Source: SpSt-600 sp042408195 | Lineage (GTDB): Bacteria; Chloroflexota; Anaerolineae; SpSt-600 | DNA length: 64,000 nt | Reading direction: 5' to 3' | NCBI GenBank assembly: GCA_042408195.1 | Contig: JBHOQL010000072.1 | Coordinates: 1 to 64,000, forward strand | Shown: in pieces, positions 55,083 to 63,742 of the stretch | Layout of the letters: every line of letters starts with the position of its first letter | Numbering within the stretch: the first letter of the stretch is position 1 | Program-made: the position numbers and the translations under genes | Notes under the pieces: model-generated | Seen by the model: the letters and a program-made list of their open reading frames with translations, nothing else | Database searches by the model: none | What the model was told of the DNA's origin: nothing

Positions 55083-55532
55083 ATGGCCGAGCTGGTCAAA
55101 TGGGAACCTTTCAAGGAGTTGATTTCGCTGCGGGAGGCAATGGATCGCCTTCTGGAGGAAAGCTTCATGAGGCCTTTCGGGCTTATGGCGCCTGCTCGTT
55201 TTGAGGGTTTCGCCATGGACATCTACGAGACTGAGAATGACCTGGTGGTCAAGGCCTCGCTGCCGGGTGTAAAGCCTGAGGACATTGATGTGAGTGTTGC
55301 CGGCGATATCCTGACCATTAAAGCTGAAGTCAAAGAAGAGAAAGAGGTCAAAGAGGAAAACTATTACCGGCGCGAGCGCCGCTACGGAACTTTCTGCCGG
55401 TCCGTTACTCTTCCCATTGAGGTAGATGTAGACAAGGCAAAAGCTGAATACGAAAACGGTGTCCTCACCCTCTCTTTCCCGAAGGCCGAAGCTGCCAAGC
55501 CTAAGGTCATAAAGGTTAAAGCCAAGAAGTAA
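55083..55532 (+). CDS. Small heat shock protein Hsp20, first copy
   Basis: 149 residues from ATG 55083, placed behind AAAGGAGGTGA; a GTG at 55074 is part of that site. The alpha-crystallin domain starts FAMDIYETENDLVVKASLPG and has VKPEDIDVSV, RRYGTFCRSVTLP and the C-terminal ENGVLTLSFPKAE. The tail motif IKV is present. It is an ATP-independent holdase. Confidence 0.94.
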   Translation: MAELVKWEPFKELISLREAMDRLLEESFMRPFGLMAPARFEGFAMDIYETENDLVVKASLPGVKPEDIDVSVAGDILTIKAEVKEEKEVKEENYYRRERRYGTFCRSVTLPIEVDVDKAKAEYENGVLTLSFPKAEAAKPKVIKVKAKK

Positions 55533-55591
55533 AAAGTGGTGCAGGGCCGAACCTGCCCCACCTAAATCCCAAGCGAAAGGAGGTGATTGCT

Positions 55592-56023
55592 ATGGCTACC
55601 AGGTGGGATCCGTGGGAGGAGTTCATGAGCCTTAAGGAGGCAATAGACAGGCTCTTTGAGGAAAGCTTCGTCCTTCCAAGGCCTTACGTAAGGGAGAGGC
55701 TCTACCGGCTTCCGGTGGACGTCTACACTACGGCCGAGGCAGTGGTGATCAATGCCCCGATGGCTGGAGTCAAGCCCGAGGACGTGGATATCACCATCGA
55801 GGGCGACACCGTGACCATCAAGGGTGAAGTGAAACCCTCTGCTGAGAACGTGGATTACCTCATTCAGGAGCGCCGTTACGGGCCTTTCTCCAGGACTATC
55901 CGCCTCAATATCCCAGTAGAGCCTGATAAGGCCGAGGCCACCTTTGAGAACGGCCTTCTCATAATCACTATCCCCAAGGCTGAGGCCATCAAACCCAAGG
56001 CTATAAAGGTGGTCAAGAAGTAA
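55592..56023 (+). CDS. Small heat shock protein Hsp20, second copy
   Basis: 143 residues from ATG 55592 behind AAAGGAGGTGAT. It is a paralogue of the preceding gene with the same start (WDPWEEFMSLKEAIDRLFEE) and a crystallin core (APMAGVKPEDVDITIEGDTV, RRYGPFSRTIRLNIP). It is clearly diverged, so hetero-oligomers are possible. It shares a transcript with the first copy, 59 bases apart, and ends at a strong terminator. Confidence 0.94.
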   Translation: MATRWDPWEEFMSLKEAIDRLFEESFVLPRPYVRERLYRLPVDVYTTAEAVVINAPMAGVKPEDVDITIEGDTVTIKGEVKPSAENVDYLIQERRYGPFSRTIRLNIPVEPDKAEATFENGLLIITIPKAEAIKPKAIKVVKK

Positions 56024-56033
56024 AGGACGACGC

Positions 56034-56076
56034 AAAGCCCCCGGTAAGCCAACCCGAGCTTACCGGGGGCTTTCTA
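56034..56076 (+). terminator. Intrinsic terminator of the Hsp20 pair
   Basis: AAAGCCCCCGGTAAGC and GCTTACCGGGGGCTTT form a perfect 16-bp stem with an eight-base loop, followed by CTA. The stem's own TTT supplies the short T run. Confidence 0.8.
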
Positions 56077-56097
56077 CTGGCAAGTGGGGGGCAGATT

Positions 56098-56125
56098 TTG
56101 CTTTCTCTGAGGATAGGCCTAAAAT
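56098..56125 (+). promoter_or_regulatory. Promoter of the FmdB-like gene
   Basis: TTGCTT (56098-56103), 16 bases, TAAAAT (56120-56125), 49 bases before the preferred ATG. Confidence 0.45.
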
Positions 56126-56173
56126 TATTTTAATTAGTGAAAGTGAGGACTTTGCGCGGCGGAGGTGATGGCT

Positions 56174-56404
56174 ATGCCTATCTACGAATACGAATGCTTG
56201 GATTGTGGGGTGCATTTTGAACGAATGCAGCGTTTTTCCGATCCGCCGATAGATGAATGCCCTTATGGCCATCGCCATGTGCGCCGGGTTTTCCACGCTC
56301 CGGGCATAATCTTTAAGGGCTCGGGATTCTACACAACTGATTATGCCCGAAAGAGCAGCAATGGCGGCGATAAGAAAGAAGGGAAAGGCGAAAACAAAGA
56401 TTAG
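56174..56404 (+). CDS. FmdB-family zinc ribbon protein
   Basis: 76 residues from ATG 56174 with GGAGGTGA upstream. MPIYEYECLDCG is the FmdB signature. The second metal pair is CPYGHRH rather than the usual CPxCG, so one ligand may be His or the site may be altered. The middle VFHAPGIIFKGSGFYTTDY matches the family's C-terminal half; a lysine/glutamate-rich tail follows. Family members are putative regulators without proven function. Confidence 0.88.
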   Translation: MPIYEYECLDCGVHFERMQRFSDPPIDECPYGHRHVRRVFHAPGIIFKGSGFYTTDYARKSSNGGDKKEGKGENKD

Positions 56405-56476
56405 GCAACAGAGACCTTAGGGTTGGTTTCCCATTAGATAGTCCACAAAAGAATATAAGAGGTGGTGATAGAGCAA

Positions 56477-56504
56477 AAGGCCGGTGTTTTAAGGCACCGG
56501 CCTT
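56477..56504. terminator. Bidirectional terminator between fmdB-like and htrA genes
   Basis: AAGGCCGGTG and CACCGGCCTT pair perfectly around TTTTAAGG. On the minus strand TTTT follows the stem; on the plus strand GTTACTGATCATTCTTT follows. Confidence 0.6.
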
Positions 56505-56519
56505 GTTACTGATCATTCT

Positions 56520-57698
56520 TTATTGAGGTTCCTCTTCCAGCACCACCCTGACCGTGAGGGTTTTCCCATCCCTCACGATGATCAGTTCCACCGTTTGCCC
56601 AACCTTTGTGTTGTCCTCGATATAAGCGTTGAGGTCATCAGTACCCTTTATGGGCGTGCCATCAATTGCGGTTATTATGTCTCCGCCTATTAGGATGACC
56701 CTGTTGCCTATGACGACTTGCCCCGTGGCGCCCATTATACCTGCTTTGTGGGCAGGGCTGTTCCGGTAAACACGGGCTACCAGAACCCCTTGCTCCACCG
56801 GCAGGTTCAGCCGATAGGCCAGGGCTGGTGTTACTGTGTAACCGATAATCCCGAGCCACGGGTGACGGTACCGGCCATAAGCTATGAGCTCGGGCACGAC
56901 TCTCTTGAGGACATCGACTGGTATGGCGAATCCAACCCCGGCATAGGCTCGGCTGGGGGAAACTATGGCTGTGTTAACCCCTATCACCCTGCCCTTGGAG
57001 TCCAACAGCGGACCACCGGAATTCCCAGGGTTGATGGCCGCATCTGTTTGGATCAAATTCCTTATTATCCGCCCATCTTCCAGCTCCAGGGTCCGGTTCA
57101 AGGCACTGATCACTCCCACCGTAAGGGTTCGTTCAAATCTACCAAAGGGGTTACCTATAGCTATGGCCCATTGTCCCACTTGGAGGGTGGAAGAATCCCC
57201 AAGTTCCACCGGGACGAGCTTATCGGGAGGGACGTTAACTTTGAGGACAGCCAAGTCATTTGGCGGATCAACTCCCACTACCTCCGCCAGGACCGAAAAA
57301 TCCTCTCCGAAGCTCACTTCAATGGATTGAGCGCCTTCAATAACGTGATAATTGGTTATTATGTGCCCTTCTTTGTCGTAAACGAAGCCTGAGCCAGCTC
57401 CTTCTTCCGGGTAAACTCCAAAGAAGAAATCCCACTGAAGGACTTGAGTTGTGATATTTACAACAGAAGGCGCAGCTTTTCTGTAAACGTTGATGATAAT
57501 CTGCTCACCGGGCTCCAGTTCCTCTTGGTTTGCCAGTGCGAGCGGGGGAGTTGGGGTCGGGACCGGTGTTGGAGTAACGGTGGGTGTGGGAGGATACCCC
57601 ATCGTTTCCCTCACACCCACAAAGGCAGTAGCCACAGTGCACCCCGCTGATGCGAGCGTCAATATCGGGATGAGATAGAGGAGTAACTTCTTTATCAT
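56520..57698 (-). CDS. HtrA/DegP-like serine protease, lipoprotein, downstream copy
   Basis: 392 residues. The lipoprotein signal MIKKLLLYLIPILTLASAGC is followed by a Thr-Pro-rich linker (PTPTVTPTPVPTPTPP). The trypsin-like domain has the complete triad: His in IITNYHVIEG, Asp in NDLAVLKV and Ser in NPGNSGGPLL. One C-terminal PDZ domain includes GVLVARVYRNSPAHKAGI. It probably degrades damaged proteins outside the membrane. It overlaps the upstream paralogue by four bases. Confidence 0.92.
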   Translation of the reverse strand: MIKKLLLYLIPILTLASAGCTVATAFVGVRETMGYPPTPTVTPTPVPTPTPPLALANQEELEPGEQIIINVYRKAAPSVVNITTQVLQWDFFFGVYPEEGAGSGFVYDKEGHIITNYHVIEGAQSIEVSFGEDFSVLAEVVGVDPPNDLAVLKVNVPPDKLVPVELGDSSTLQVGQWAIAIGNPFGRFERTLTVGVISALNRTLELEDGRIIRNLIQTDAAINPGNSGGPLLDSKGRVIGVNTAIVSPSRAYAGVGFAIPVDVLKRVVPELIAYGRYRHPWLGIIGYTVTPALAYRLNLPVEQGVLVARVYRNSPAHKAGIMGATGQVVIGNRVILIGGDIITAIDGTPIKGTDDLNAYIEDNTKVGQTVELIIVRDGKTLTVRVVLEEEPQ

Positions 57699-58918
57699 CG
57701 CTGTTCCTCCAGTGAGGCTGGCCTTTTGCCCAGTATCACCCTTACTTTCAGCTGTTCTCCGTCTCTTACAACGGTTAGGGTAACTTCCTGGCCCACTTTC
57801 GTGTTGTAGATTAGGTAAGTCAATAGGTCATCAAACTTGCGGATTTCCTGCCCGTTAATCCCCACGATTATATCGCCACCAATCGTTATCTCTAGGCCCA
57901 TAAATTGGACTTCCTTTGTCCCACCTTTGATGCCAGCTTTGGAGGCAGGGCTGTTCTTGACCACCCGGATGACTAAGGCCCCGTGATCCACCGGCAGGTC
58001 AAACTCTTTAGCCAAAGCTCTGGTGACAGTGGTGCCTTCGATTCCGAGCCAGGGATAATCATAGGAGCCTTTATCTATCAGGACTGGGATGATTTTCCGG
58101 GCGAGATTTATTGGGACGGCAAAGCCTATCCCAGCATTTATGCCCACTGGGGATTCTATAGCCGTGTTTATACCTATAACTTGGCCAGCGGAGTTAAGCA
58201 GCGGCCCTCCCGAGTTTCCGGGGTTGATGGCTGCGTCCGTCTGGATGACCTCTGGGATGGAGAAGGGGGTAGCAGCTGATTGCAGGGTCCTTCCTACGGC
58301 GCTTATTATCCCCACGGTCATCGTGCCCGCCAGGCCGAAGGGGTTGCCGATGGCAATCGCCCTCTGCCCAACTTTAACCTGAGAGGAATCCCCCAATTCT
58401 ACTGGGTGGACACCCTCCGGCAATTCATCCACTTTAAGCACTGCCAGATCACTGTGGGGGTCCGTCCCCACTACCTCAGCCCTGGCTGAGTCGCCATTGT
58501 AAAAGATGACTTCAACCTCATCGGCATCAGAGACAACGTGGTAGTTGGTCACGATATGGCCCTTTTCATCCCAGACGAATCCGGAACCTCTCCCTTCTGA
58601 AGGGACTTCAGGGTGACCGAAGGGCAACTGGGGAAACAGCCCTTTTTTCACGACTCTTATGGACACTACTGAAGGGTTAACCCGCTCGTAAATGCTCACT
58701 AAGAGGGCCTCTTCCTCCTCGTCTAGCAACTCACCGGTGACGATCACTTCTCTAGGGGATTGAGGGGTTGGTGTTGGAGTGGGTTTGACCACAGTGGTTT
58801 CCGCTTTCGGTGTTGGATGCTCTTGGGCCCACGGCACTCGGTCGGGGTTGAATTCGAGTTTGCAGGCTGCGACGATCAACAGAAGTACAAGGCTGATTAC
58901 CACCGATTTGCGACGCAT
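57695..58918 (-). CDS. HtrA/DegP-like serine protease, lipoprotein, upstream copy
   Basis: 407 residues with lipobox signal MRRKSVVISLVLLLIVAAC and a Pro/Thr linker. The triad is His in IVTNYHVVSD, Asp in SDLAVLKV and Ser in NPGNSGGPLL. One PDZ domain is present (HGALVIRVVKNSPASKAGI). It is a tandem paralogue of the next gene; both end in the same D/E-R-V-I-L/V-E tail region. The two are one operon (ATGA overlap) and could form mixed trimers. Confidence 0.92.
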   Translation of the reverse strand: MRRKSVVISLVLLLIVAACKLEFNPDRVPWAQEHPTPKAETTVVKPTPTPTPQSPREVIVTGELLDEEEEALLVSIYERVNPSVVSIRVVKKGLFPQLPFGHPEVPSEGRGSGFVWDEKGHIVTNYHVVSDADEVEVIFYNGDSARAEVVGTDPHSDLAVLKVDELPEGVHPVELGDSSQVKVGQRAIAIGNPFGLAGTMTVGIISAVGRTLQSAATPFSIPEVIQTDAAINPGNSGGPLLNSAGQVIGINTAIESPVGINAGIGFAVPINLARKIIPVLIDKGSYDYPWLGIEGTTVTRALAKEFDLPVDHGALVIRVVKNSPASKAGIKGGTKEVQFMGLEITIGGDIIVGINGQEIRKFDDLLTYLIYNTKVGQEVTLTVVRDGEQLKVRVILGKRPASLEEQR

Positions 58919-58992
58919 TCTAACCTCCCAATCTTCGTAATTTTCGCCAATTTTATGCCAGAATCTTGTGAAGAAGTTGTAAAGGGAAATTT

Positions 58993-61734
58993 TCAGACGC
59001 TCAGTGGCTCTAACTCGCCCCAGTTCTTTCCTATCTCCAGTTCCGCTTTCAATGGCGCTTTAAGTTCATAAGCCCCTTCCATTATCTCCTTGACCACGGG
59101 GGCAACGGTGGAGAGTTCTTCCTCAGGGACTTCCAGCACCAGTTCGTCATGGACCTGGAGGACAAGGCGGGAGCGGAGTCTCTGCTCTTTTAGGACTCGG
59201 TGAAGGCGCACCATCGCTATCTTTATGATGTCGGCAGCGCTGCCTTGGATGGGAGCGTTTATCGCCATGCGCTCGGCAGCAGCTTTAACTGTGTGGTGGG
59301 CTTTGCTGTCAGGGGCGAGCTCAGGGAAATAGCGGCGGCGGCCCAGGAGGGTTTCCACGTAACCGTCTCGCTGGGCTTTGGCTTTGGTGTTCTCGATGTA
59401 AGTTTTGACCTTTGGATAACGGGCGAAGTAGCTCTGGATAAACTTGTGGGCCTCTTCGGGAGTAAGTCCTGTTTCCTCAGCCAAACCGTAAGCACTCATC
59501 CCATAGCTTATGCCAAAGTTCACAGTTTTAGCCAGCCGGCGCATTTCAGGAGTTACTTGGTCTATCGGCACCCCAAGGATAGCCGAGGCTGTGCTGGCGT
59601 GGATGTCTTCACCCCTGTGGAAAGCGGCGATTAGTCCTTCGTCACCGCTTATGTGGGCCAAAATTCTCAGTTCCACTTGGGAGTAATCAGCCGAGAGGAG
59701 CAGCCAGCCCTCTTCGGCTATGAAAGCCTTGCGTACCGCTTTCCCTATGTCAGTCCGGGTTGGGATGTTCTGGAGGTTGGGATCGCTTGAAGAAAGCCTC
59801 CCGGTTACGGTTCCAGTCTGATTGTAGGAAGTGTGGACTCTGCCTGTGAGTTTGTTGACCATCCCGGGGAGAGCATCCACGTAAGTGGATTTAATTTTGG
59901 CGAGGTGGCGGTGCTCAAGGAGCAATTCTATGACCGGATGGCGCCCCCTGAGTTTTTCCAGGACATCAGCCGAGGTGGAATAGTGGCCGGACTTGGTCTT
60001 TGGGACACCCTGGGCCGATATCGCGAGCTTCCCGAAAAGGGCATCGGAGAGTTGCTCTGGGGAGTTGACATTGAAGCGGTAGCCCACGAGCTTGTAGATT
60101 TCTTCTTCCAGAGCCTGGAGTTTCTGGCCAAGCTCCAAGGACATTTCCCGGAGGAAGGGGATGTCCAGTTTGACCCCAGTCATTTCCATGTCCATGAGCA
60201 CAGGGATAAGGGGTAGTTCCACCTCGTAGAAGAGCTTGGTCAGGCCCAGTTCCCGCAGCTTCTGGTCCAACACTCCCACCAGGCGGTAGGTCATATCAGC
60301 ATCAGCGGCAGCGTAAGGAGCAACTTTGGAGATAGGCAGGAGGTCCATGCTGGTCTGGTTTTTCCCTCTGCCTATGAGTTCATCAATGGTGAGCATTTCG
60401 ACGCCGAGGAAGGACCAAGCCAGGTCTTTGAGGCTCAGGTTGCGGCCTGCGGGGTTCACAAGCCAGCCTGCTACCATAGTGTCAAAAGTAAGGCCCTGGA
60501 CATTTACCCCATTCCTCGCCAGTATGATCATGTCGTATTTGGCATGGTGGGCATATTTGGCTATTGTTTCATCTTCCAGGATATAGGCAAGTTTTTCCCT
60601 CACCAGTTCCCAGGGGAGCTGCTGGCCTTCCAGGTGTCCAATGGGAATGTAATACCCCTCCCCTTCCTTAAAGGCGAGGGATATTCCCACGAGTTTAGCC
60701 CTCATTGGGTCTATGTCGGTGGTTTCCACGTCAAAGGCTAGTCCTTTAACCCAGGATAATTTTTCCATTAGGAGGTTGAGGGTTTCTTCGTCCCGAACGA
60801 CGATGTAATTTCCAGGTTCAGTCCTATGGCGGATTTCTACCCGGCCTATGAGGGGTAACTGACGGACTCCAACCTCTTCAGGCAGGCGCTTGTAGAGGGA
60901 GCGGAATTCAAGTTCGCGGAAGAGTTCCTTGACCTTTTCCTCGTCGTATCCGCAATAGCGTAGGTCCTCCAGGGTTATATCCAAGGGGATGTCAGTACGG
61001 ATTGTGACCAGGCTTTTGTTGAGGAAGGCTCTTTCCCTGTTTTCCTCCAGTATCTCCTTCAAACGCAAGGGGGTGATCTCGTGAATATGTTGGTAAATGC
61101 CCTCAATGCTACCATATTTGCGGAGGAGCCTGACAGCAGTGGCCTCGCCCACGCCAGGTATGCCGGGGATATTATCGGTCTTATCGCCAACTAAAGCTTT
61201 ATAGTCGGCCAGTTGATGGGGTTCAAGGCCGTAGCGCTCTAAGATCTTCTCCCTATCGTAAACGATGGTGTCCGAGAAGCGCCGGCCTGAGGTTAAGACC
61301 CGCACTTTCGGGCTTATGAGCTGAAAGGCGTCCGTATCGCCTGTGACGATGAGGGTCTCTACTCCTTCTTCAGAGGCTATGCGGGCCAGGGTGCCGAGGA
61401 TATCATCGGCCTCATATCCCTCTATAGCTATGGATTTTATCCCCAGGGCTTCCACTACCTGGAAGATGCGTCGAATCTGAACAGCCAGATCTTCGCCCAT
61501 CTTGGCCCTTGTGGCCTTGTATTCGCCAAAGGATTCGTGGCGAAAGCTCCGGCCAGCATCAAAAGCTACAGCTATGTAATCGGGTTTTTCGTCTCTTATA
61601 ACATTGAGGAGCATGGAGGTGAAGCCGTAGACGGCGTTGGTCGGCTCGCCCTTTGAAGTGCTCATTTCCAGGGGCAAAGCGTGGTACGCCCTATAGGCAA
61701 GCGCATGCCCATCCACAATTACCAGCTTCTTCAT
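58993..61734 (-). CDS. polA: DNA polymerase I
   Basis: 913 residues, full length. The N-terminal 5'-nuclease has VDGHALAYRAYHAL and GVGEATAVRLL. The middle 3'-5' exonuclease keeps its acidic residues: DVETTD, HHAKYD and PYAAADAD. The polymerase motifs are A (LLSADYSQVELRILAHISGD), B (RLAKTVNFGISYGMSAYG) and C (QVHDELVLEVPE). Both nuclease activities look intact. It handles Okazaki fragments and repair synthesis. ATG 61734 overlaps the stop of the receiver-domain gene (ATGA). Confidence 0.97.
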   Translation of the reverse strand: MKKLVIVDGHALAYRAYHALPLEMSTSKGEPTNAVYGFTSMLLNVIRDEKPDYIAVAFDAGRSFRHESFGEYKATRAKMGEDLAVQIRRIFQVVEALGIKSIAIEGYEADDILGTLARIASEEGVETLIVTGDTDAFQLISPKVRVLTSGRRFSDTIVYDREKILERYGLEPHQLADYKALVGDKTDNIPGIPGVGEATAVRLLRKYGSIEGIYQHIHEITPLRLKEILEENRERAFLNKSLVTIRTDIPLDITLEDLRYCGYDEEKVKELFRELEFRSLYKRLPEEVGVRQLPLIGRVEIRHRTEPGNYIVVRDEETLNLLMEKLSWVKGLAFDVETTDIDPMRAKLVGISLAFKEGEGYYIPIGHLEGQQLPWELVREKLAYILEDETIAKYAHHAKYDMIILARNGVNVQGLTFDTMVAGWLVNPAGRNLSLKDLAWSFLGVEMLTIDELIGRGKNQTSMDLLPISKVAPYAAADADMTYRLVGVLDQKLRELGLTKLFYEVELPLIPVLMDMEMTGVKLDIPFLREMSLELGQKLQALEEEIYKLVGYRFNVNSPEQLSDALFGKLAISAQGVPKTKSGHYSTSADVLEKLRGRHPVIELLLEHRHLAKIKSTYVDALPGMVNKLTGRVHTSYNQTGTVTGRLSSSDPNLQNIPTRTDIGKAVRKAFIAEEGWLLLSADYSQVELRILAHISGDEGLIAAFHRGEDIHASTASAILGVPIDQVTPEMRRLAKTVNFGISYGMSAYGLAEETGLTPEEAHKFIQSYFARYPKVKTYIENTKAKAQRDGYVETLLGRRRYFPELAPDSKAHHTVKAAAERMAINAPIQGSAADIIKIAMVRLHRVLKEQRLRSRLVLQVHDELVLEVPEEELSTVAPVVKEIMEGAYELKAPLKAELEIGKNWGELEPLSV

Positions 61735-62444
61735 CTCGCAACTACCTCCCTCCTCTTCACCGCCAGCCTTATCAATCCCAAGGGCACTTCACGAGAAAAG
61801 GCTGCAACCAGGACGTTTCCATCGCTGAATTTCAGCCCATAAACGAACTTTTTTTCGCTCCGGTAGTAAATCTCTGCCGGAGAGGCAGGCTGGTAAGGGT
61901 TCTCCTCCAACGTCGCAGCAACCCACCGGAAAAGTTTTGCAGCTTCTTCGGCACTTCCCCCCGTCCAGAACCGGGCCACCACATCGCCGAAGACCAAAAG
62001 GTCAGGGGAAAGCTCCTTCTGGACTTCGCCAAGCCACTGGGGGATTTCCTTTGCTGGAGGAGGAGCTACTGGCGTAGGAATTGTCTCTTCTTTTTGCGAA
62101 AAAGCTCTTTCCAGGATCTCCGGCAATTCGCCTACGAAGAAAGGTTTTGGTATTGTGCCTTCTACTTTGATGCCATCGGGGAGCGGGGAATCGCCCATGG
62201 GTATCGCCAGGATTTTGAGATGAGGCTTGACCTCCCGAAGTGCCTGGATCAGGCCTTCAGGTTTTAAGTCTTTGAGGCCCATGTCTACTATGACCAACCG
62301 GAGCTGCTCTTCCACTGCCCTGGTCAGTGCTTCCTCTCCGCTGACGGCGATCTGGGCTTCGTAGTCTCCGAGGGATTCCAGGGCTTCCTTGAGGATGGTG
62401 GCAAAGGCCAAATCGTGGTCTACAATTAAGACTTTTTTCTTCAT
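61731..62444 (-). CDS. Receiver-domain protein with C-terminal roadblock-like domain
   Basis: 237 residues from ATG 62444, which has AAGGAGGC upstream. The frame is open to 62525, but that crosses the promoter. The receiver has VLIVDHD (acidic pair), VIVD54 as phospho-acceptor and TIPKPFF with the conserved Lys; the usual Thr/Ser position is Met. After a Pro-rich linker the C-terminal ~90 residues end FVYGLKFSDGNVLVAAFSRE, PLGLIRL, reminiscent of Roadblock/LC7 domains. No DNA-binding output is seen. It is coupled to polA. Confidence 0.75.
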   Translation of the reverse strand: MKKKVLIVDHDLAFATILKEALESLGDYEAQIAVSGEEALTRAVEEQLRLVIVDMGLKDLKPEGLIQALREVKPHLKILAIPMGDSPLPDGIKVEGTIPKPFFVGELPEILERAFSQKEETIPTPVAPPPAKEIPQWLGEVQKELSPDLLVFGDVVARFWTGGSAEEAAKLFRWVAATLEENPYQPASPAEIYYRSEKKFVYGLKFSDGNVLVAAFSREVPLGLIRLAVKRREVVAR

Positions 62445-62463
62445 TTCCTTGCCTCCTTGAAAA

Positions 62464-62492
62464 ATTCTATCACTTGCCAAGTCATTGCGCAA
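62464..62492 (-). promoter_or_regulatory. Promoter of the receiver-polA operon
   Basis: Minus strand TTGCGC (62492-62487), 17 bases, TAGAAT (62469-62464). The -35 shares four bases with the -35 of the divergent thiolase promoter through the palindrome TTGCGCAA. Confidence 0.55.
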
Positions 62493-62513
62493 CTGCTTCG
62501 GCTTTGTTATAAT
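62485..62513 (+). promoter_or_regulatory. Promoter of the thiolase gene
   Basis: TTGCGC (62485-62490), 17 bases, perfect TATAAT (62508-62513), 36 bases before the preferred ATG. Confidence 0.6.
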
Positions 62514-62548
62514 TGCAGCTGCCAAAGACCCCCTTTAAGGAGGCTAAC

Positions 62549-63742
62549 ATGGCAAAGGAAGTGGTCATCGTAAGTGGTTGCAGGACCCCAATTGGCCGCT
62601 TTATGGGTTCTCTATCAGCGATTCCAGCCCCGAAGCTTGGTGCCGTGGTTATAAAAGAGGCGGTGAAGCGCGCCGGAGTAGATCCTTCCATGATCGATGA
62701 GGTCATAATGGGCAACGTGGTTTCGGCGGGTGTAGGGCAGGCTCCGGCTCGCCAGGCAGCCATCTTCGCCGGCTTACCGCCGTCAGTTGGAGCTGTTACG
62801 GTGAACAAGGTCTGCGGCTCGGGCCTAAAAGCCGTGATGCTGGCAGCTTCTATGATCAAAGCGGGGGAGGGTGAAATCTATGTGGCCGGGGGTATGGAGA
62901 ACATGAGCTTGGGACCTTACCTTCTTTTGAAAGCTCGCCAGGGTTACCGCCTAGGGCACGATAAGCTCCTGGATGCCACTGTTCACGATGGGCTCTGGTG
63001 CGCTTTTGAGGACCAACACATGGGTAACGCAGCGGAATTCATCGCTGAGCAGTTTGGGATAACAAGAGAAGAACTGGATCGCTACGCTTATGAAAGCCAC
63101 ATGAAGGCCATTGCAGCTATAGATGCGGGCAAATTTAAGGAAGAGATTGTGCCGGTGGAAGTACCTCAGCCCAAAGGCCCGCCCCTTATCTTTGACATTG
63201 ACGAAAACCCGCGGCGAGATACTTCGTTGGAAAAGCTATCCCAGCTGAAGCCGGCCTTCAAGCCTGATGGCATTGTTACGGCTGGCAATTCGCCAGGCAT
63301 AACCGATGGTGCAGCGGCAGTAGTAGTTATGAGCCAGGAGAAGGCCGATGAGCTCGGGATAAAGCCTATGGCCAGGATAGTGGATTACACTTATGCTGCT
63401 GTGGAACCCAAATGGCTCTTCATAGCTCCCGTGCACGCCATCCGCAGGCTTCTCAAAAAGACTGGCACTACCCTGGCCGATTATGACCTCATCGAACTCA
63501 ACGAAGCCTTTGCTGCCCAGGTCCTGGCTGATGGCAAAGCTCTGGCCGAGGACGGCTGGGACTGGTCAAAAGTCAACGTCAACGGAGGAGCAATAGCTCT
63601 TGGCCACCCGATAGGGGCCAGTGGAGCCCGTTGTCTTGTTACCCTCCTCTACGCTCTGAAGGACCGTGGTCTCAAAAGAGGTCTTGTTTCCCTTTGTCTC
63701 GGTGGAGGAGAAGCGGTGGCTATGGCTGTGGAAATGATGTAA
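62549..63742 (+). CDS. Acetyl-CoA C-acetyltransferase (thiolase)
   Basis: 397 residues from ATG 62549 behind AAGGAGGC (an in-frame start at 62513 overlaps the -10 box). The catalytic residues are Cys89 in NKVCGSGLKAV, His in GGAIALGHPIGASGAR and Cys in LCLGGGEAVA. It joins or splits two acetyl-CoA (or a 3-ketoacyl-CoA) units. Which direction and pathway cannot be told from one gene. Confidence 0.94.
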   Translation: MAKEVVIVSGCRTPIGRFMGSLSAIPAPKLGAVVIKEAVKRAGVDPSMIDEVIMGNVVSAGVGQAPARQAAIFAGLPPSVGAVTVNKVCGSGLKAVMLAASMIKAGEGEIYVAGGMENMSLGPYLLLKARQGYRLGHDKLLDATVHDGLWCAFEDQHMGNAAEFIAEQFGITREELDRYAYESHMKAIAAIDAGKFKEEIVPVEVPQPKGPPLIFDIDENPRRDTSLEKLSQLKPAFKPDGIVTAGNSPGITDGAAAVVVMSQEKADELGIKPMARIVDYTYAAVEPKWLFIAPVHAIRRLLKKTGTTLADYDLIELNEAFAAQVLADGKALAEDGWDWSKVNVNGGAIALGHPIGASGARCLVTLLYALKDRGLKRGLVSLCLGGGEAVAMAVEMM

